DNA of 43,701 nt from Methanobrevibacter thaueri (GCA_015062925.1 SUTL01000007.1:1-43701), one strand, 5' to 3'. Positions 16,966 to 26,144 are shown, counted from the first letter of the stretch. Numbers and translations: made by a program. Notes: generated by a model not told the origin, from the letters alone.

Positions 16966-17883
16966 GTGCTGGAAAATCTGCCCGTGGAATATTATATTAG
17001 TGGAACTCCAAAATATGATGAAAAAGGAAATATTATTAATGCAATTATTTTTTGCCATAGTTTTAATCAAACATATTATGCAGTTAATGATTTTCATGAA
17101 TTAATAAAACCTGGAGGGGTTTTTGATAAAAATGAATATTTAATAATTTCAACAACCACATTAGGGTTTCCAGATTCCTCATCACCTTCAACTTCAGGTT
17201 TAAAATACAACTTTCCGAAATATTCCATACTGGACAGGGTGAATTTCAAAAGACAATTCTTAAAAGAAAAATTTGGAATTGAAAAAGTTCATGGAATTTG
17301 CGGTTCAGGAATTGGGGGATATGAAATATACGAATGGGCATGTGAATATCCTGATGAAATGGATTTTATTATCATAGGAAATAGTGCTTTTAAAACCAAT
17401 GGGTATCGATATACTATTTCAAGAGTAGCTGATAGTATTATAGATTCATCAGAAGGTTATTATGATGATACATATAATCAATCATTATCTAGGATTATGG
17501 TTTCATTAAATAAAATTGTTTATTCAAATGTATTCTCAAAAAGAATTTTTCAGGAATTAAGTAATGAGGAAATTGATGTTTTAATGGATGATTTTGTTGA
17601 TGAAGGTCTATTCATAGATATATATGATTTTAAATTTCTCAATGATGCAGTATTAGGTTATGATGTAGAAGATAAATTAGGAAATATTAAAGCAAAATCA
17701 TTAATAATTGCACAGTCAGAGGATATTTATTATTCTGCCGAATATGATACTCTGCCGGTTGAAAATAAAATTAATAATTCTAAAGTAGAGGTATTAAATA
17801 AATTAAAGTCAATTTATGATATTAAAGATTATTCGGAAATTAGTGATATAATATCCGAATTTATGGAAAAGTTTAAAAAATAA
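16966..17883 (+). CDS. MetX-like alpha/beta hydrolase, copy 2 (probable dead enzyme)
   Basis: 305 residues from a GTG at 16966; clearly a paralog of copy 1 (SGTPKYDEKGNIINAI, FPKYSILDRVNFKRQFLKEK). The nucleophile Ser is lost: the elbow reads GICGSGIGGYE, with Gly115 at the serine position. The region of the catalytic His is KLKSIYDIKDY and has no His. An Asp remains in AQSEDIYY. The open frame extends upstream to 16876 with 25 codons back to an ATT at 16891, aligned without gaps to copy 1, but no ATG, GTG or TTG lies there. The GTG start has no Shine-Dalgarno site. It may be a pseudoenzyme with a regulatory role or a decaying gene. Confidence 0.65.
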   Translation: MLENLPVEYYISGTPKYDEKGNIINAIIFCHSFNQTYYAVNDFHELIKPGGVFDKNEYLIISTTTLGFPDSSSPSTSGLKYNFPKYSILDRVNFKRQFLKEKFGIEKVHGICGSGIGGYEIYEWACEYPDEMDFIIIGNSAFKTNGYRYTISRVADSIIDSSEGYYDDTYNQSLSRIMVSLNKIVYSNVFSKRIFQELSNEEIDVLMDDFVDEGLFIDIYDFKFLNDAVLGYDVEDKLGNIKAKSLIIAQSEDIYYSAEYDTLPVENKINNSKVEVLNKLKSIYDIKDYSEISDIISEFMEKFKK

Positions 17884-17895
17884 AATAAGATAAAG

Positions 17896-18813
17896 TTATT
17901 TTGATACTTCTAGCATGTGCTCAACAGCTTTTCTAGATTTATCAGCAACTTCTTTTGGTAATGTAACTTCAGGAGCTTCATTTACAAGTGAATCTCTAAT
18001 TTTTTCAAGAGTATGTAATTTCATAGTATTACAAATAGCTCCTTCAAGTAAAGGATATAATTTTTTACCCGGAACTTCTGAATTGATTCTTGTAATCATA
18101 TCAATTTCGGTTCCAATAACAAATTCTTCCTTATCACTTTCAGCAATATGCCTTAACATTCCTCCTGTAGACATAACTTCATCACATGCTTTTTGAACTT
18201 CAAGTTTACATTCAGGGTGGCAGATTATTTCAGCATTTGGATATTCTTTTCTTTTAAGCTCAACATCTTCAACTGCAAATAATCTGTGAACATAACAATG
18301 ACCGTCATGTGGAACTGGGATTATTTCTTTATCTATTTTCTCTCCAACATGTGTTCCTAGGTTTTTATCAGGTCCAAATAATATTTTATCATGAGGTAAG
18401 CTTTCAGCTACTTTAACTGCATTGGCAGATGTACATAATGTATCTGCATGTTGTTTTGCTTCAGCAATACTGTTAACATAAAGAATAACTCCTGCATCAG
18501 GATTTTCTTTTTTAGCTTTTAATAATTCTTCTTCTGGAAGCATATGTGCCATAGGACATTCTGCTTCTAATGTTGGGATGATGATTTTTTTATCTGGATT
18601 TAGGATAAATGCAGTTTCAGCCATAAAATCAACACCACAAAAGATTACCAAATCTTTATCATTAATTTGGGATGCTTTAATACATAATTCTAATGAATCT
18701 CCTAAAAAATCAGCTATTTCTTGAACTTCTTTTGGTTGATAATTATGTGCAAGAATTATTGCATTTTTTTCTTCTTTTAATTTCATGATTTCTTCTTGAA
18801 GAGAACTATTCAT
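17896..18813 (-). CDS. nadA: Quinolinate synthase NadA
   Basis: 4Fe-4S enzyme that condenses iminoaspartate with dihydroxyacetone phosphate to quinolinate, the first step of de novo NAD synthesis. The three cluster cysteines are C86 (AECPMAH), C173 (DGHCYVH) and C261 (GAICNTM). AHNYQ and GDSLEL of the substrate region are also present. 305 residues, standard. The start has GGTGAG about 9 bases upstream, within the 3' end of mscS. It is third in the unit rnz-mscS-nadA; the next pathway enzyme, nadC, is divergent 1.7 kb away. Confidence 0.97.
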   Translation of the reverse strand: MNSSLQEEIMKLKEEKNAIILAHNYQPKEVQEIADFLGDSLELCIKASQINDKDLVIFCGVDFMAETAFILNPDKKIIIPTLEAECPMAHMLPEEELLKAKKENPDAGVILYVNSIAEAKQHADTLCTSANAVKVAESLPHDKILFGPDKNLGTHVGEKIDKEIIPVPHDGHCYVHRLFAVEDVELKRKEYPNAEIICHPECKLEVQKACDEVMSTGGMLRHIAESDKEEFVIGTEIDMITRINSEVPGKKLYPLLEGAICNTMKLHTLEKIRDSLVNEAPEVTLPKEVADKSRKAVEHMLEVSK

Positions 18814-18824
18814 TTTAATCTCAC

Positions 18825-19568
18825 CTAGTTTATATATTTTCTAATTTCATTTGTAATTATTATTTTATATTCGTCTTTCTTATTTATGTCTTTTACCCAA
18901 AAGGACACTTTAACTTTACTTTCTTCAAATGTGATTTCTTTTGCATATACATTAGGTTTAGGTGTGTTTTTAATTTCAGCAAAACTTTCTATTTTTCTAA
19001 TAATATATTTTTTAAACTCTTCTAAATCAATATCTAATGGTATGCCGGCAATAATATCTACTCGATATTTTTCTGGAGTTTTAAAACGTTGGTATGTGTT
19101 GTTTGTTAATGTGGAGTTAGGAACATTAATTTTAACTCCATTATCATCAACAATTAATGTTGATCTTAGGGAGATACGTTTAACAATTCCTTTTTTATTG
19201 TTAATTTCAATTGTATTTCCTACTTTAATACTTCTTCCTAAAATCAGAATTATTCCTGAAAACAGATTTGAAATAATGTCTTTTGCAGCGAAACTCACTG
19301 CAATACCAACAATACCTAAACTTAATAGTGTACCTGCAAGATTTATTCCAAATAATTGTAGGATTGTCATTAATGCAATAAAATAGATAATATAATTAAT
19401 AATATCTCTTATAAGGTATATTGCAGTCATGTCTTTTTTAAATCTTCCCATCCGATTCATTAAATAAGCAATAATTCGAGTTATTATTGTGGTTATTATA
19501 ATAATAATTATAATATAAATTAATGTAGTTGTCGGATTAGGGGTTGTTGGGATAATTTTATTAATCAT
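18825..19568 (-). CDS. MscS-family mechanosensitive channel
   Basis: 247 residues of small-conductance mechanosensitive channel type, an osmotic safety valve in the cytoplasmic membrane. The first helix is about 15-37 (very Ile/Thr rich), the second about 52-73, and the pore helix about 78-105 with the glycine/alanine pattern GTLLSLGIVGIAVSFAAKD. The beta domain follows (VGNTIEINNKKGIVKRISLRST, the MscS signature). The C-terminal alpha/beta domain is short. The ATG overlaps the stop of rnz by ATGA, so the two are translationally coupled. Confidence 0.92.
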   Translation of the reverse strand: MINKIIPTTPNPTTTLIYIIIIIIITTIITRIIAYLMNRMGRFKKDMTAIYLIRDIINYIIYFIALMTILQLFGINLAGTLLSLGIVGIAVSFAAKDIISNLFSGIILILGRSIKVGNTIEINNKKGIVKRISLRSTLIVDDNGVKINVPNSTLTNNTYQRFKTPEKYRVDIIAGIPLDIDLEEFKKYIIRKIESFAEIKNTPKPNVYAKEITFEESKVKVSFWVKDINKKDEYKIIITNEIRKYIN

Positions 19569-20476
19569 AATTTAATTTCCATAAAATCATGTGCTAAACA
19601 AGTATTTTCAAACACTTCACATGCTTCTTTTAACATAATTTCAGCATATTCGTCCCCATATCTTGTACTTATATGGGTTAAAACCAATTTTTCACTATTG
19701 GATTCTTTAGCTATAAATCCAGCATCAACAGATGTTGAATGAGCATATTCTTCCGCATTCATCTGATGTTCTTTTGTGAAAGTAGATTCATGAATAAGTA
19801 ATGTTGAATCACGGGCAAGCATAATCATTTCCTCACAAAGCTTAGTATCGCCAGAATAAGTTATTTTACGACCTTTTCTGGCAGGTCCAAGAACTTGTTC
19901 GGGTTTAATGATTTTACCATTAATTTCAACTTCTATGCCATTATGCAAACGTCCAAAATCAGGACCAACCGGAACTCCTAATTCAATAGCTTTTTCACGT
20001 AAAAACCTTGGTTTTTTCTTCTCTTCTATTGAATAAGCAAGAGAAGGTACATTATGTTTAACTCTTTGAGCTTGAATAAAATATTCATCATTATCCACAA
20101 TAGTCCCTGAATCAATTTCAATAAATTCAACCGGGTAATCAATTGCACAATATCCTAATGAATATATTGCTTTTTTAATTTTATCCAATCCTTTCGGACC
20201 ATAAATTGTTAATTTCGCCTCTCTACCATTCAAACTCATTGATTGTAAAAGTCCTGGAAGACCTAAAATATGATCCCCATGATAATGGGTTATGAATATT
20301 TTAGATATTTTCATAGGACTTACTGTGGTGTGAAGTAATTGTCTTTGAGTTGCTTCACCACAATCAAATAAAAATATCTCACCAAATGCTTTAAGAGCAA
20401 TTGAAGGATGATTTCTCTCTTTTGAATGAACTGCAGAAGAAGTTCCTAAAAATATAATTTCCATAATAGTAACCAT
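19565..20476 (-). CDS. rnz: Ribonuclease Z, tRNA 3' processing
   Basis: Metallo-beta-lactamase endonuclease that trims tRNA 3' trailers. 303 residues, the archaeal short form. Metal motif THYHGDH (H64, H66, D68, H69) is intact, together with DCGEATQRQLL, SGDTKLCEE, HESTF and LTHISTRY. Two ATGs are possible, at 20476 and 20464. I retain the first, because a TATA-like AAAATATATATTAA lies about 20-33 bases upstream, consistent with a leaderless message, while neither has a Shine-Dalgarno site. First gene of the rnz-mscS-nadA unit. Confidence 0.95.
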   Translation of the reverse strand: MVTIMEIIFLGTSSAVHSKERNHPSIALKAFGEIFLFDCGEATQRQLLHTTVSPMKISKIFITHYHGDHILGLPGLLQSMSLNGREAKLTIYGPKGLDKIKKAIYSLGYCAIDYPVEFIEIDSGTIVDNDEYFIQAQRVKHNVPSLAYSIEEKKKPRFLREKAIELGVPVGPDFGRLHNGIEVEINGKIIKPEQVLGPARKGRKITYSGDTKLCEEMIMLARDSTLLIHESTFTKEHQMNAEEYAHSTSVDAGFIAKESNSEKLVLTHISTRYGDEYAEIMLKEACEVFENTCLAHDFMEIKL

Positions 20477-20546
20477 TTTTATATTTTTAAATTAATATAT
20501 ATTTTTAATAAAATAAATAATAAATTATTTTTTTCAGGTGATTTTT

Positions 20547-21395
20547 TTGGATAAAATTATTGAATACATGCTAGCCGAAGACAAAGGATTTGGGGATATT
20601 ACTTCAAATGCTGTAGTTGATGAAGATTGTAATGTGAAAGCACATATCATATCAAAAGATGAAGGTATACTAGCTGGAATCAATATTATCCGTGATTTAT
20701 TTGAAGAATATGGGATTAATGTTTTATCATTTTTAGATGAAGGATGTGAAATTTCTAAAGGTGATGTTTTAATTTCCATTCAGGGAAATGCAAGAACTAT
20801 ATTGTTTTTAGAAAGAACTGCACTTAATTTAATTATGAGAATGAGTGGAGTTGCAACAGCAGCTAACTATTATGTTAATCTAGTTAAAAATACTAATGTT
20901 ATAATTGCGGGGACACGTAAAACTTCACCAGCAATTGGGAAATTTGATAAATATGCTTTGAAAGTAGGTGGAGCAGATACTCATAGATTTAGTTTAGATG
21001 ATATGGTGTTAATTAAAGATAATCATATTGCAACTTGCAAATCTCCTCTTGAAGCACTTCTCAGAGCAAAATCAAACACTAGTTTTTCTAAAAAAATAGA
21101 AATTGAAGTGGAAACATTAGATGATGCTATAGATTGTGTGAGGAATGGAGCTGACATTGTCATGTTGGATAATATGGGTCCAAATGAAGTTAATATGGTT
21201 ATTGATGAATTTAATAAATTAAATATTCGTCAGAATTCCTTAATTGAGGTTTCAGGTGGAATTACAGAGGATACTATTTTGGATTATGCTGATTTGGATG
21301 TGGATATTATTTCTGTAGGTGCACTAACTCATTCCTCTAAAAGTTTAAATTTTAGTTTAAAAATAGATTCTTTTGTAGATGTAAATTACGGATGA
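20547..21395 (+). CDS. nadC: Quinolinate phosphoribosyltransferase NadC
   Basis: Decarboxylating transferase making nicotinate mononucleotide from quinolinate and PRPP. 282 residues. Family motifs: AEDKGFGDITSN at the start, RTALNLIMRMSGVAT, AGTRKTSPAIGKFDKYAL, KDNHI and EVSGGI. The first possible start is GTG at 20538, but AGGTGAT (20536-20542) is a canonical ribosome site that ends 4 bases before a TTG at 20547. I therefore start at TTG (LDKIIEYMLAEDKG). A TATA stretch (20492-20508), palindromic in part, may serve nadC and the divergent rnz. Completes NAD synthesis with nadA. Confidence 0.92.
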   Translation: MDKIIEYMLAEDKGFGDITSNAVVDEDCNVKAHIISKDEGILAGINIIRDLFEEYGINVLSFLDEGCEISKGDVLISIQGNARTILFLERTALNLIMRMSGVATAANYYVNLVKNTNVIIAGTRKTSPAIGKFDKYALKVGGADTHRFSLDDMVLIKDNHIATCKSPLEALLRAKSNTSFSKKIEIEVETLDDAIDCVRNGADIVMLDNMGPNEVNMVIDEFNKLNIRQNSLIEVSGGITEDTILDYADLDVDIISVGALTHSSKSLNFSLKIDSFVDVNYG

Positions 21396-21434
21396 AATTA
21401 ATTATAGTATTTTGCATTAGGATTTTCTTGAACC

Positions 21435-21458
21435 TCTCCGGCTTAAAGAAGCCGGAGA
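21435..21458. repeat. GC-rich hairpin downstream of nadC
   Basis: TCTCCGGCTT and AAGCCGGAGA form a perfect 10-bp stem with loop AAAG. It is far richer in G and C than the sequence around it. Neither strand has a T-run immediately after it, so it is not a standard terminator. The same stem on the minus strand is followed by GGTTCAAG. An end of a lost IS200/IS605-type element is possible, but not shown. Confidence 0.65.
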
Positions 21459-21530
21459 ATTCTTGCACAATAAAGTTAAAATAATTAATAAGATTATTGG
21501 ATTAAATGTTTTAGCTAAAACTTAAATTAT

Positions 21531-21567
21531 ATAAAAAAAAGAAAATAATGAGTGTAAAAATAACACT
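21531..21567 (-). terminator. Terminator of the beta-helix surface protein gene
   Basis: On the minus strand AGTGT-TATTTTT-ACACT (21551-21567) forms a 5-bp stem after the gene at 21589, and a run of nine T follows at 21532-21540. The stem is short, so the T-run is the stronger signal. Confidence 0.5.
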
Positions 21568-21588
21568 ATTTTTCTTAAACGAAATTAA

Positions 21589-23322
21589 TCATCGTTTAAT
21601 TTTAATGGTGCTTTTAGCACTCATTTGATAATCGCTACTGCCTGATGAAATGTTAACTTTATGTTTTCCAACTTTCAATTTTTTTGTATTGATTTTAGCA
21701 ATACCTTTTGAATCTGTTTTAACTTTATAAACTTTTTTATCAATTTTAATTTTAACCGATACTTTTTTTACTGGTTTTTTCTTATGATGGACAGTTACTT
21801 TAAAGTATTTGGATTTTTTATATTTGAAAGTTACACTAGGAGCTTTTATGGTTGTTTGAATTTTTGTCACAGTATATTTCATTGTTATATTGGCAAAATT
21901 TTCCCAAAAAGTTGATGAATACAGATATAAGTTAATAGTATGGCTTCCTATTGCTCCGGTTACTGGAGATAATGAAATTTTACCATCACTTTTAGTAATG
22001 TCTGAAGTATGTGTTGTATAATGTGAATAAGTATATGCTGATTCAATAAGAATATCTGGAATTGGTTTTGATGTAATAGGATTAATTAATGTAGCGATTA
22101 TTGGTTTTTCTTCATATCTTTCGGATATAACGTCTGGTGCGATTAATTCAAATAATTTAATTGATTTTCCATCATCATCTAAAATAGTATATTCTGGATA
22201 TGTTGAATTGCAATCTCCAATAAATATTGTTCCAAGTGAATTATTATTGAAAATATTATTTGACATGTTAACTGTGGTTTTAGAAAGACTAATTGTTGCA
22301 TAATCTGCATTATTTTCATTGAATTTTGAGTTTAAAATACTTGTTTTACCATATATTGAATTAATTGCAGAAATTAATCCTTCTCCAGTATTAAATACAT
22401 GGGAATTTATGGCTGAATTTTTAGAAAATCTGGAATTGTTAATCATTAAATCATTTGTTGATAAAATAACTCCCATAAATGCAGCATTATTATTTATAAA
22501 TGTTGAATTATCAATTATTAAATTTAAAGATGAAAAAATAACTCCCACACGATCTTTCGCAGTGTTATTTTCAAATATTGTGTTGATAATTTTTACAGTA
22601 TCTGCTTTGATTCCAGGATTTTCACTATTAGATGGCCAGGATATGCTGTTGTAATCTTTAGTATAATTATAACCTGACCAGATTACTCCAACACAATTAG
22701 AAGCAGTATGGTTGGTAAATGATGAGTTAATGATGGTTAAATTACCTTCATTATAAATAGCTCCAGCATTAAGAGCATGATTATTGATAAATTTGCAGTT
22801 AGTAATTGTGGAATTTCCTTTTAAGTTAAGTGCACTAACAGAACCTCTGCCGTTATTTATAAAATAACAATTATGGAATTCGGAATTTCCATTTGTGTTA
22901 ATTGCTCCATTTAAAGTACTGTGGCAGTTTGTGAAATTACAATTCATGAAAATAGTAGTTCCTGTTAAAAAAATTCCTTCAAAGTTTTTAAAGGCAATAT
23001 TTTTAAAAATTAAATTTTCACTTGTTGCAGTAATCTGATATCCTTCAACGGTACAGTTATCATTCCCATTAAAAGTTAAGTTTTTATTAATTGAAATAGA
23101 ACTTCCATCTGATGGATATGTGCCATTAAGTTCAATCACATCATTTTCACTAGCATTATCTATTTCTATTTGAATATCACTAATATATTTAATTTCCCCT
23201 TTGTTAATTACATTTTCATCCATATTATCGGAGGTTAAATTGTCTTGGGAAAAAACAGCTCCGGTTGAAATTAATAGGATGAAAATAGCAAATATTATTA
23301 AACTAAGTGTTTTGATTTTCAT
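21589..23322 (-). CDS. Adhesin-like beta-helix surface protein
   Basis: 577 residues. Signal peptide (about 1-25, MKIKTLSLIIFAIFILLIS then TGAVFSQ). Residues about 45-360 form a right-handed beta-helix with repeats of the type NCNFTNC, NCKFINNHALNAGAI and NSTFINNNAAFMGVI. Asn-X-Ser/Thr sites are abundant. An Ig-like domain follows (about 390-485). The last 90 residues are a second Ig-like unit very rich in Lys (FKYKKSKYFKVTVHHKKKP), which could hold the protein to the anionic cell wall. Proteins like this are numerous in gut Methanobacteriales and are proposed to bind host or neighbour surfaces. Its ligand is unknown. Confidence 0.88.
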   Translation of the reverse strand: MKIKTLSLIIFAIFILLISTGAVFSQDNLTSDNMDENVINKGEIKYISDIQIEIDNASENDVIELNGTYPSDGSSISINKNLTFNGNDNCTVEGYQITATSENLIFKNIAFKNFEGIFLTGTTIFMNCNFTNCHSTLNGAINTNGNSEFHNCYFINNGRGSVSALNLKGNSTITNCKFINNHALNAGAIYNEGNLTIINSSFTNHTASNCVGVIWSGYNYTKDYNSISWPSNSENPGIKADTVKIINTIFENNTAKDRVGVIFSSLNLIIDNSTFINNNAAFMGVILSTNDLMINNSRFSKNSAINSHVFNTGEGLISAINSIYGKTSILNSKFNENNADYATISLSKTTVNMSNNIFNNNSLGTIFIGDCNSTYPEYTILDDDGKSIKLFELIAPDVISERYEEKPIIATLINPITSKPIPDILIESAYTYSHYTTHTSDITKSDGKISLSPVTGAIGSHTINLYLYSSTFWENFANITMKYTVTKIQTTIKAPSVTFKYKKSKYFKVTVHHKKKPVKKVSVKIKIDKKVYKVKTDSKGIAKINTKKLKVGKHKVNISSGSSDYQMSAKSTIKIKR

Positions 23323-23359
23323 AAATATATTTTGTTAATAGTGTAATATATTTTTTTTT

Positions 23360-24880
23360 TTACAGTCTCAGTGATAATTTTTCTTTTAATTCTTCATTAC
23401 TCATTTCTGTTATGAATGTTTCATCATTACTTATTGCTTTTTCTGCTAAGTTTTGTTTGTTTTTACTCATTTCATCAATTACTTCTTCTAATGTTCCTTT
23501 TGTTATGAATCTGTATACCATTACATCACTTTTCTGACCAATACGGTGCACACGGTCAGTGGCTTGATTTTCTATGGCAGGATTCCACCATAAATCGTAA
23601 TGAATAACGTTTTGGGCGGCTGTGAGGTTTAAACCTACTCCTCCGGTTTTTAATGTGGCAACTAATATTTTATAATCTTTATTTTCCTGGAAATTATTAA
23701 TTACTTCATTTCTCTTTTGCTGTGTGAGTGATCCGTGTAAGAACAGTACTTTTGTTTTTAATTTTTTAGAAACTAATTTTTGTATTATTTCGCCCATTTT
23801 CGCATATTGTGTAAAGATAATTACTTTTTCATTCATATCTAAAATATTTTCTAAAATAGTAATTAATAGCTCCATTTTTCCAGATTCTGAGATTTTAGGA
23901 TTATCTTCTCGTAAAAATTGTGCTGGATGATTACAGGCTTGTTTTAATCCAGTAATTATGTTTAAAATAATTCCTCTTCGTTCAATTCCTGTTTTACCTT
24001 CTAAATCTTCAAATATTCCATCCATTATTGCATTATATAATTTTATCTGTTTATTTGTGAGTGTGCAGTAAATATCATTAACGATTTTATCGGGGAGTTC
24101 ATCTTTAATATTGTCGTCTGTTTTTAAGCGTCTTAAAACAAATGGTTTGGTTATTGTTTTGAATTTTTCTAATGTTTCTGTTTCTTCTAATCGTTCAATT
24201 CTCATTACATAATTTGCTTTAAAATTATCTAATGTTGATAAATATCCTTTGTTCACAAAATCAAATATTGACCAGTAATCAGTTAATTTGTTTTCAATTG
24301 GTGTTCCTGTAAGGGCAATTTTATTTATTGCAGGGACGTTTTTTATGGCTTTTGTTTGTTGGGTGTTTGGGTTTTTAATATTTTGAGCTTCATCAATAAC
24401 ACATATGAACCAATTTCTATCCAGAAACATATCTAAATCAAGTCTTATAACTCCATATGAGGTTAATATAATATCATATTCTTCAAATGGGAATGTTCTG
24501 TTACTTCCATGGTAAATATAATATGTTAATTCGGGTGTGAATTTTTTAATTTCATTTTCCCAGTTGGAAATTAATGTTGGTGGGACAATTATTAGTGATG
24601 ATGGGTTTTCCAGAGGATTTGTTTCTTTAAAATAGAGTATTGTGCTTAAAACCTGGACTGTTTTCCCCAGACCCATATCATCAGCTAATATGCATCCGAA
24701 ATTATTTTTAATATTTGAAATAAGCCATGAATAACCTATTTTTTGGTAGGGTCTTAATTCTCCGGTTAGTGTTTTCGGTGTATCATATGCTTTTGGATTA
24801 TTTATTAATTTTTTAAATTTTTTAAAGTCATTTGGGTTTTTTAATTGTTTTTTGATGAGTTTTTCAGATTCTTGGTTCAT
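23360..24880 (-). CDS. SNF2-family helicase/ATPase, core only
   Basis: 506 residues covering the Swi2/Snf2 motor and almost nothing else. Motif Ia/I: GCILADDMGLGKTVQ (about 62-76). Motif II is DEAQ (about 168-171). Others: ALTGTPIENK, motif V region LKTGGVGLNLTAAQNVIHYD and motif VI QATDRVHRIGQ. Archaeal and bacterial relatives usually carry a several-hundred-residue N-terminal extension with a SWIM zinc finger; here it is absent and no remnant lies upstream. Probable DNA- or RNA-polymerase-associated translocase; the target is unknown. The ATG at 24880 has no clear Shine-Dalgarno site. Confidence 0.9.
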   Translation of the reverse strand: MNQESEKLIKKQLKNPNDFKKFKKLINNPKAYDTPKTLTGELRPYQKIGYSWLISNIKNNFGCILADDMGLGKTVQVLSTILYFKETNPLENPSSLIIVPPTLISNWENEIKKFTPELTYYIYHGSNRTFPFEEYDIILTSYGVIRLDLDMFLDRNWFICVIDEAQNIKNPNTQQTKAIKNVPAINKIALTGTPIENKLTDYWSIFDFVNKGYLSTLDNFKANYVMRIERLEETETLEKFKTITKPFVLRRLKTDDNIKDELPDKIVNDIYCTLTNKQIKLYNAIMDGIFEDLEGKTGIERRGIILNIITGLKQACNHPAQFLREDNPKISESGKMELLITILENILDMNEKVIIFTQYAKMGEIIQKLVSKKLKTKVLFLHGSLTQQKRNEVINNFQENKDYKILVATLKTGGVGLNLTAAQNVIHYDLWWNPAIENQATDRVHRIGQKSDVMVYRFITKGTLEEVIDEMSKNKQNLAEKAISNDETFITEMSNEELKEKLSLRL

Positions 24881-24991
24881 GTTTTTTCATGCTCTTTGAA
24901 TATTTATAATTTATTGTGTATATTTTTTGATTTATATTTTTATAATAATTATTTTTTCATGTTAAAAAACAAAGTTTAATATTATAGTAAA

Positions 24992-25037
24992 ATTATATAT
25001 ATTAAAGATAGAGAATTATTTTCTCAGAAATGGTGAT
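24992..25037 (+). promoter_or_regulatory. Promoter and ribosome site of carA
   Basis: TATA-like ATTATATATATT (24992-25003) is followed by a small inverted repeat GAGAA-TTATT-TTCTC (25011-25025) near the expected transcript start. The Shine-Dalgarno GGTGAT (25032-25037) is 3 bases before the ATG at 25041. The repeat could be a regulatory site for arginine or pyrimidine control; nothing in the sequence proves this. Confidence 0.45.
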
Positions 25038-25040
25038 TTA

Positions 25041-26123
25041 ATGGTAAAAATAGCTAAATTAGCTTTGGAAGATGGAACTATTTTGAAAGGTGAATCATTC
25101 GGTTATGAAACCACTAAATTAGGAGAACTTGTTTTTTCCACTGGTATGGGTGGTTACACTGAATCATTAACTGATCCGTCTTTTAAAGGAGAAATATTAA
25201 TGTCCACTTATCCTTTAGAAGGTAATCATGGGGTAAGTGAGAAGTGGTATCAGTCTGATAAAATTCAGGTTGAAGGATTTGTTTGTCGTGAAGTTTGTCG
25301 TGAAGTTTCTAATTTCGGACCTCAGAAAACATTGGATGATTTTTTACGTGAATTTAAAACTCCCGGTATTAGTGGTATTGATACAAGAGATTTAACACTT
25401 AAAATACGTGAAAAAGGTTCTCTTAAAGCAGCAATAACAACTGAAGATATTGATGATGATAAACTCATAGAAATGGCAAGATCACAGCCAAGTATTGAAG
25501 ATAAAGATGTTGTACCATTAGTGTCTACAAAAGAAATTAAATTATTCAATGAAGATGCTGATAGGAAAGTTGCATTAATTGACTGTGGTGTTAAAAAGAA
25601 TATTATTAACTCATTTTTACAAAGGGATATTGGAGTTATCTTATTCCCATATGATACTAATTATAAAACAGTTCTTGATTATGAACCTTCAGGTTTAATG
25701 ATTACTTCTGGTCCTGGAAATCCGGATAGGGTATCTGAAACTATTGAAACTATGAAAAAATTATCAAACAGATTACCAATATTTGGAATTTGTATGGGTC
25801 AGCAATTAATCGCTAAATCCTTTGGTGCAAGATCATATAAAATGAAATTCGGTCATCGTGGTGAAAATCAACCAGTTAAAGATTTAAACACAGGTAAAGT
25901 ATTCATCACATCTCAAAATCATGGGTTCACTATTGATAAAGAATCTTTAAACGAGACAGATTTAGTTTTAACTCAAATTAATTTAAATGATGGAACACCT
26001 GAAGGTATTTCTCATAAAGAATTGCCTTTACATTGTATACAGTACCATCCTGAAGCAGGGCCTGGTCCAAATGATACAACATATATTTTTGATGAATTTA
26101 AACAAATGATGGATGATTATTAG
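25041..26123 (+). CDS. carA: Carbamoyl phosphate synthase small subunit
   Basis: Glutaminase subunit giving ammonia to CarB for carbamoyl phosphate, the precursor of arginine and pyrimidines. 360 residues. The N-terminal CarA domain is followed by a class I amidotransferase domain with Cys251 (FGICMGQQ), His336 and Glu338 ([11 protein letters not shown]). The oxyanion region is TSGPGNPD. The 12-base stretch coding CREV is duplicated (VCREVCREV), at a place where CarA proteins normally have a similar sequence. carB follows after 21 bases. Confidence 0.97.
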   Translation: MVKIAKLALEDGTILKGESFGYETTKLGELVFSTGMGGYTESLTDPSFKGEILMSTYPLEGNHGVSEKWYQSDKIQVEGFVCREVCREVSNFGPQKTLDDFLREFKTPGISGIDTRDLTLKIREKGSLKAAITTEDIDDDKLIEMARSQPSIEDKDVVPLVSTKEIKLFNEDADRKVALIDCGVKKNIINSFLQRDIGVILFPYDTNYKTVLDYEPSGLMITSGPGNPDRVSETIETMKKLSNRLPIFGICMGQQLIAKSFGARSYKMKFGHRGENQPVKDLNTGKVFITSQNHGFTIDKESLNETDLVLTQINLNDGTPEGISHKELPLHCIQYHPEAGPGPNDTTYIFDEFKQMMDDY

Positions 26124-26144
26124 ATTTAAACGAGGGATTACAAT

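Noticed and set aside
25260-25330. Duplicated 12-base unit coding CREV twice in CarA
   Set aside because: The protein keeps the normal CarA length and residues there, so it looks like chance or old drift.
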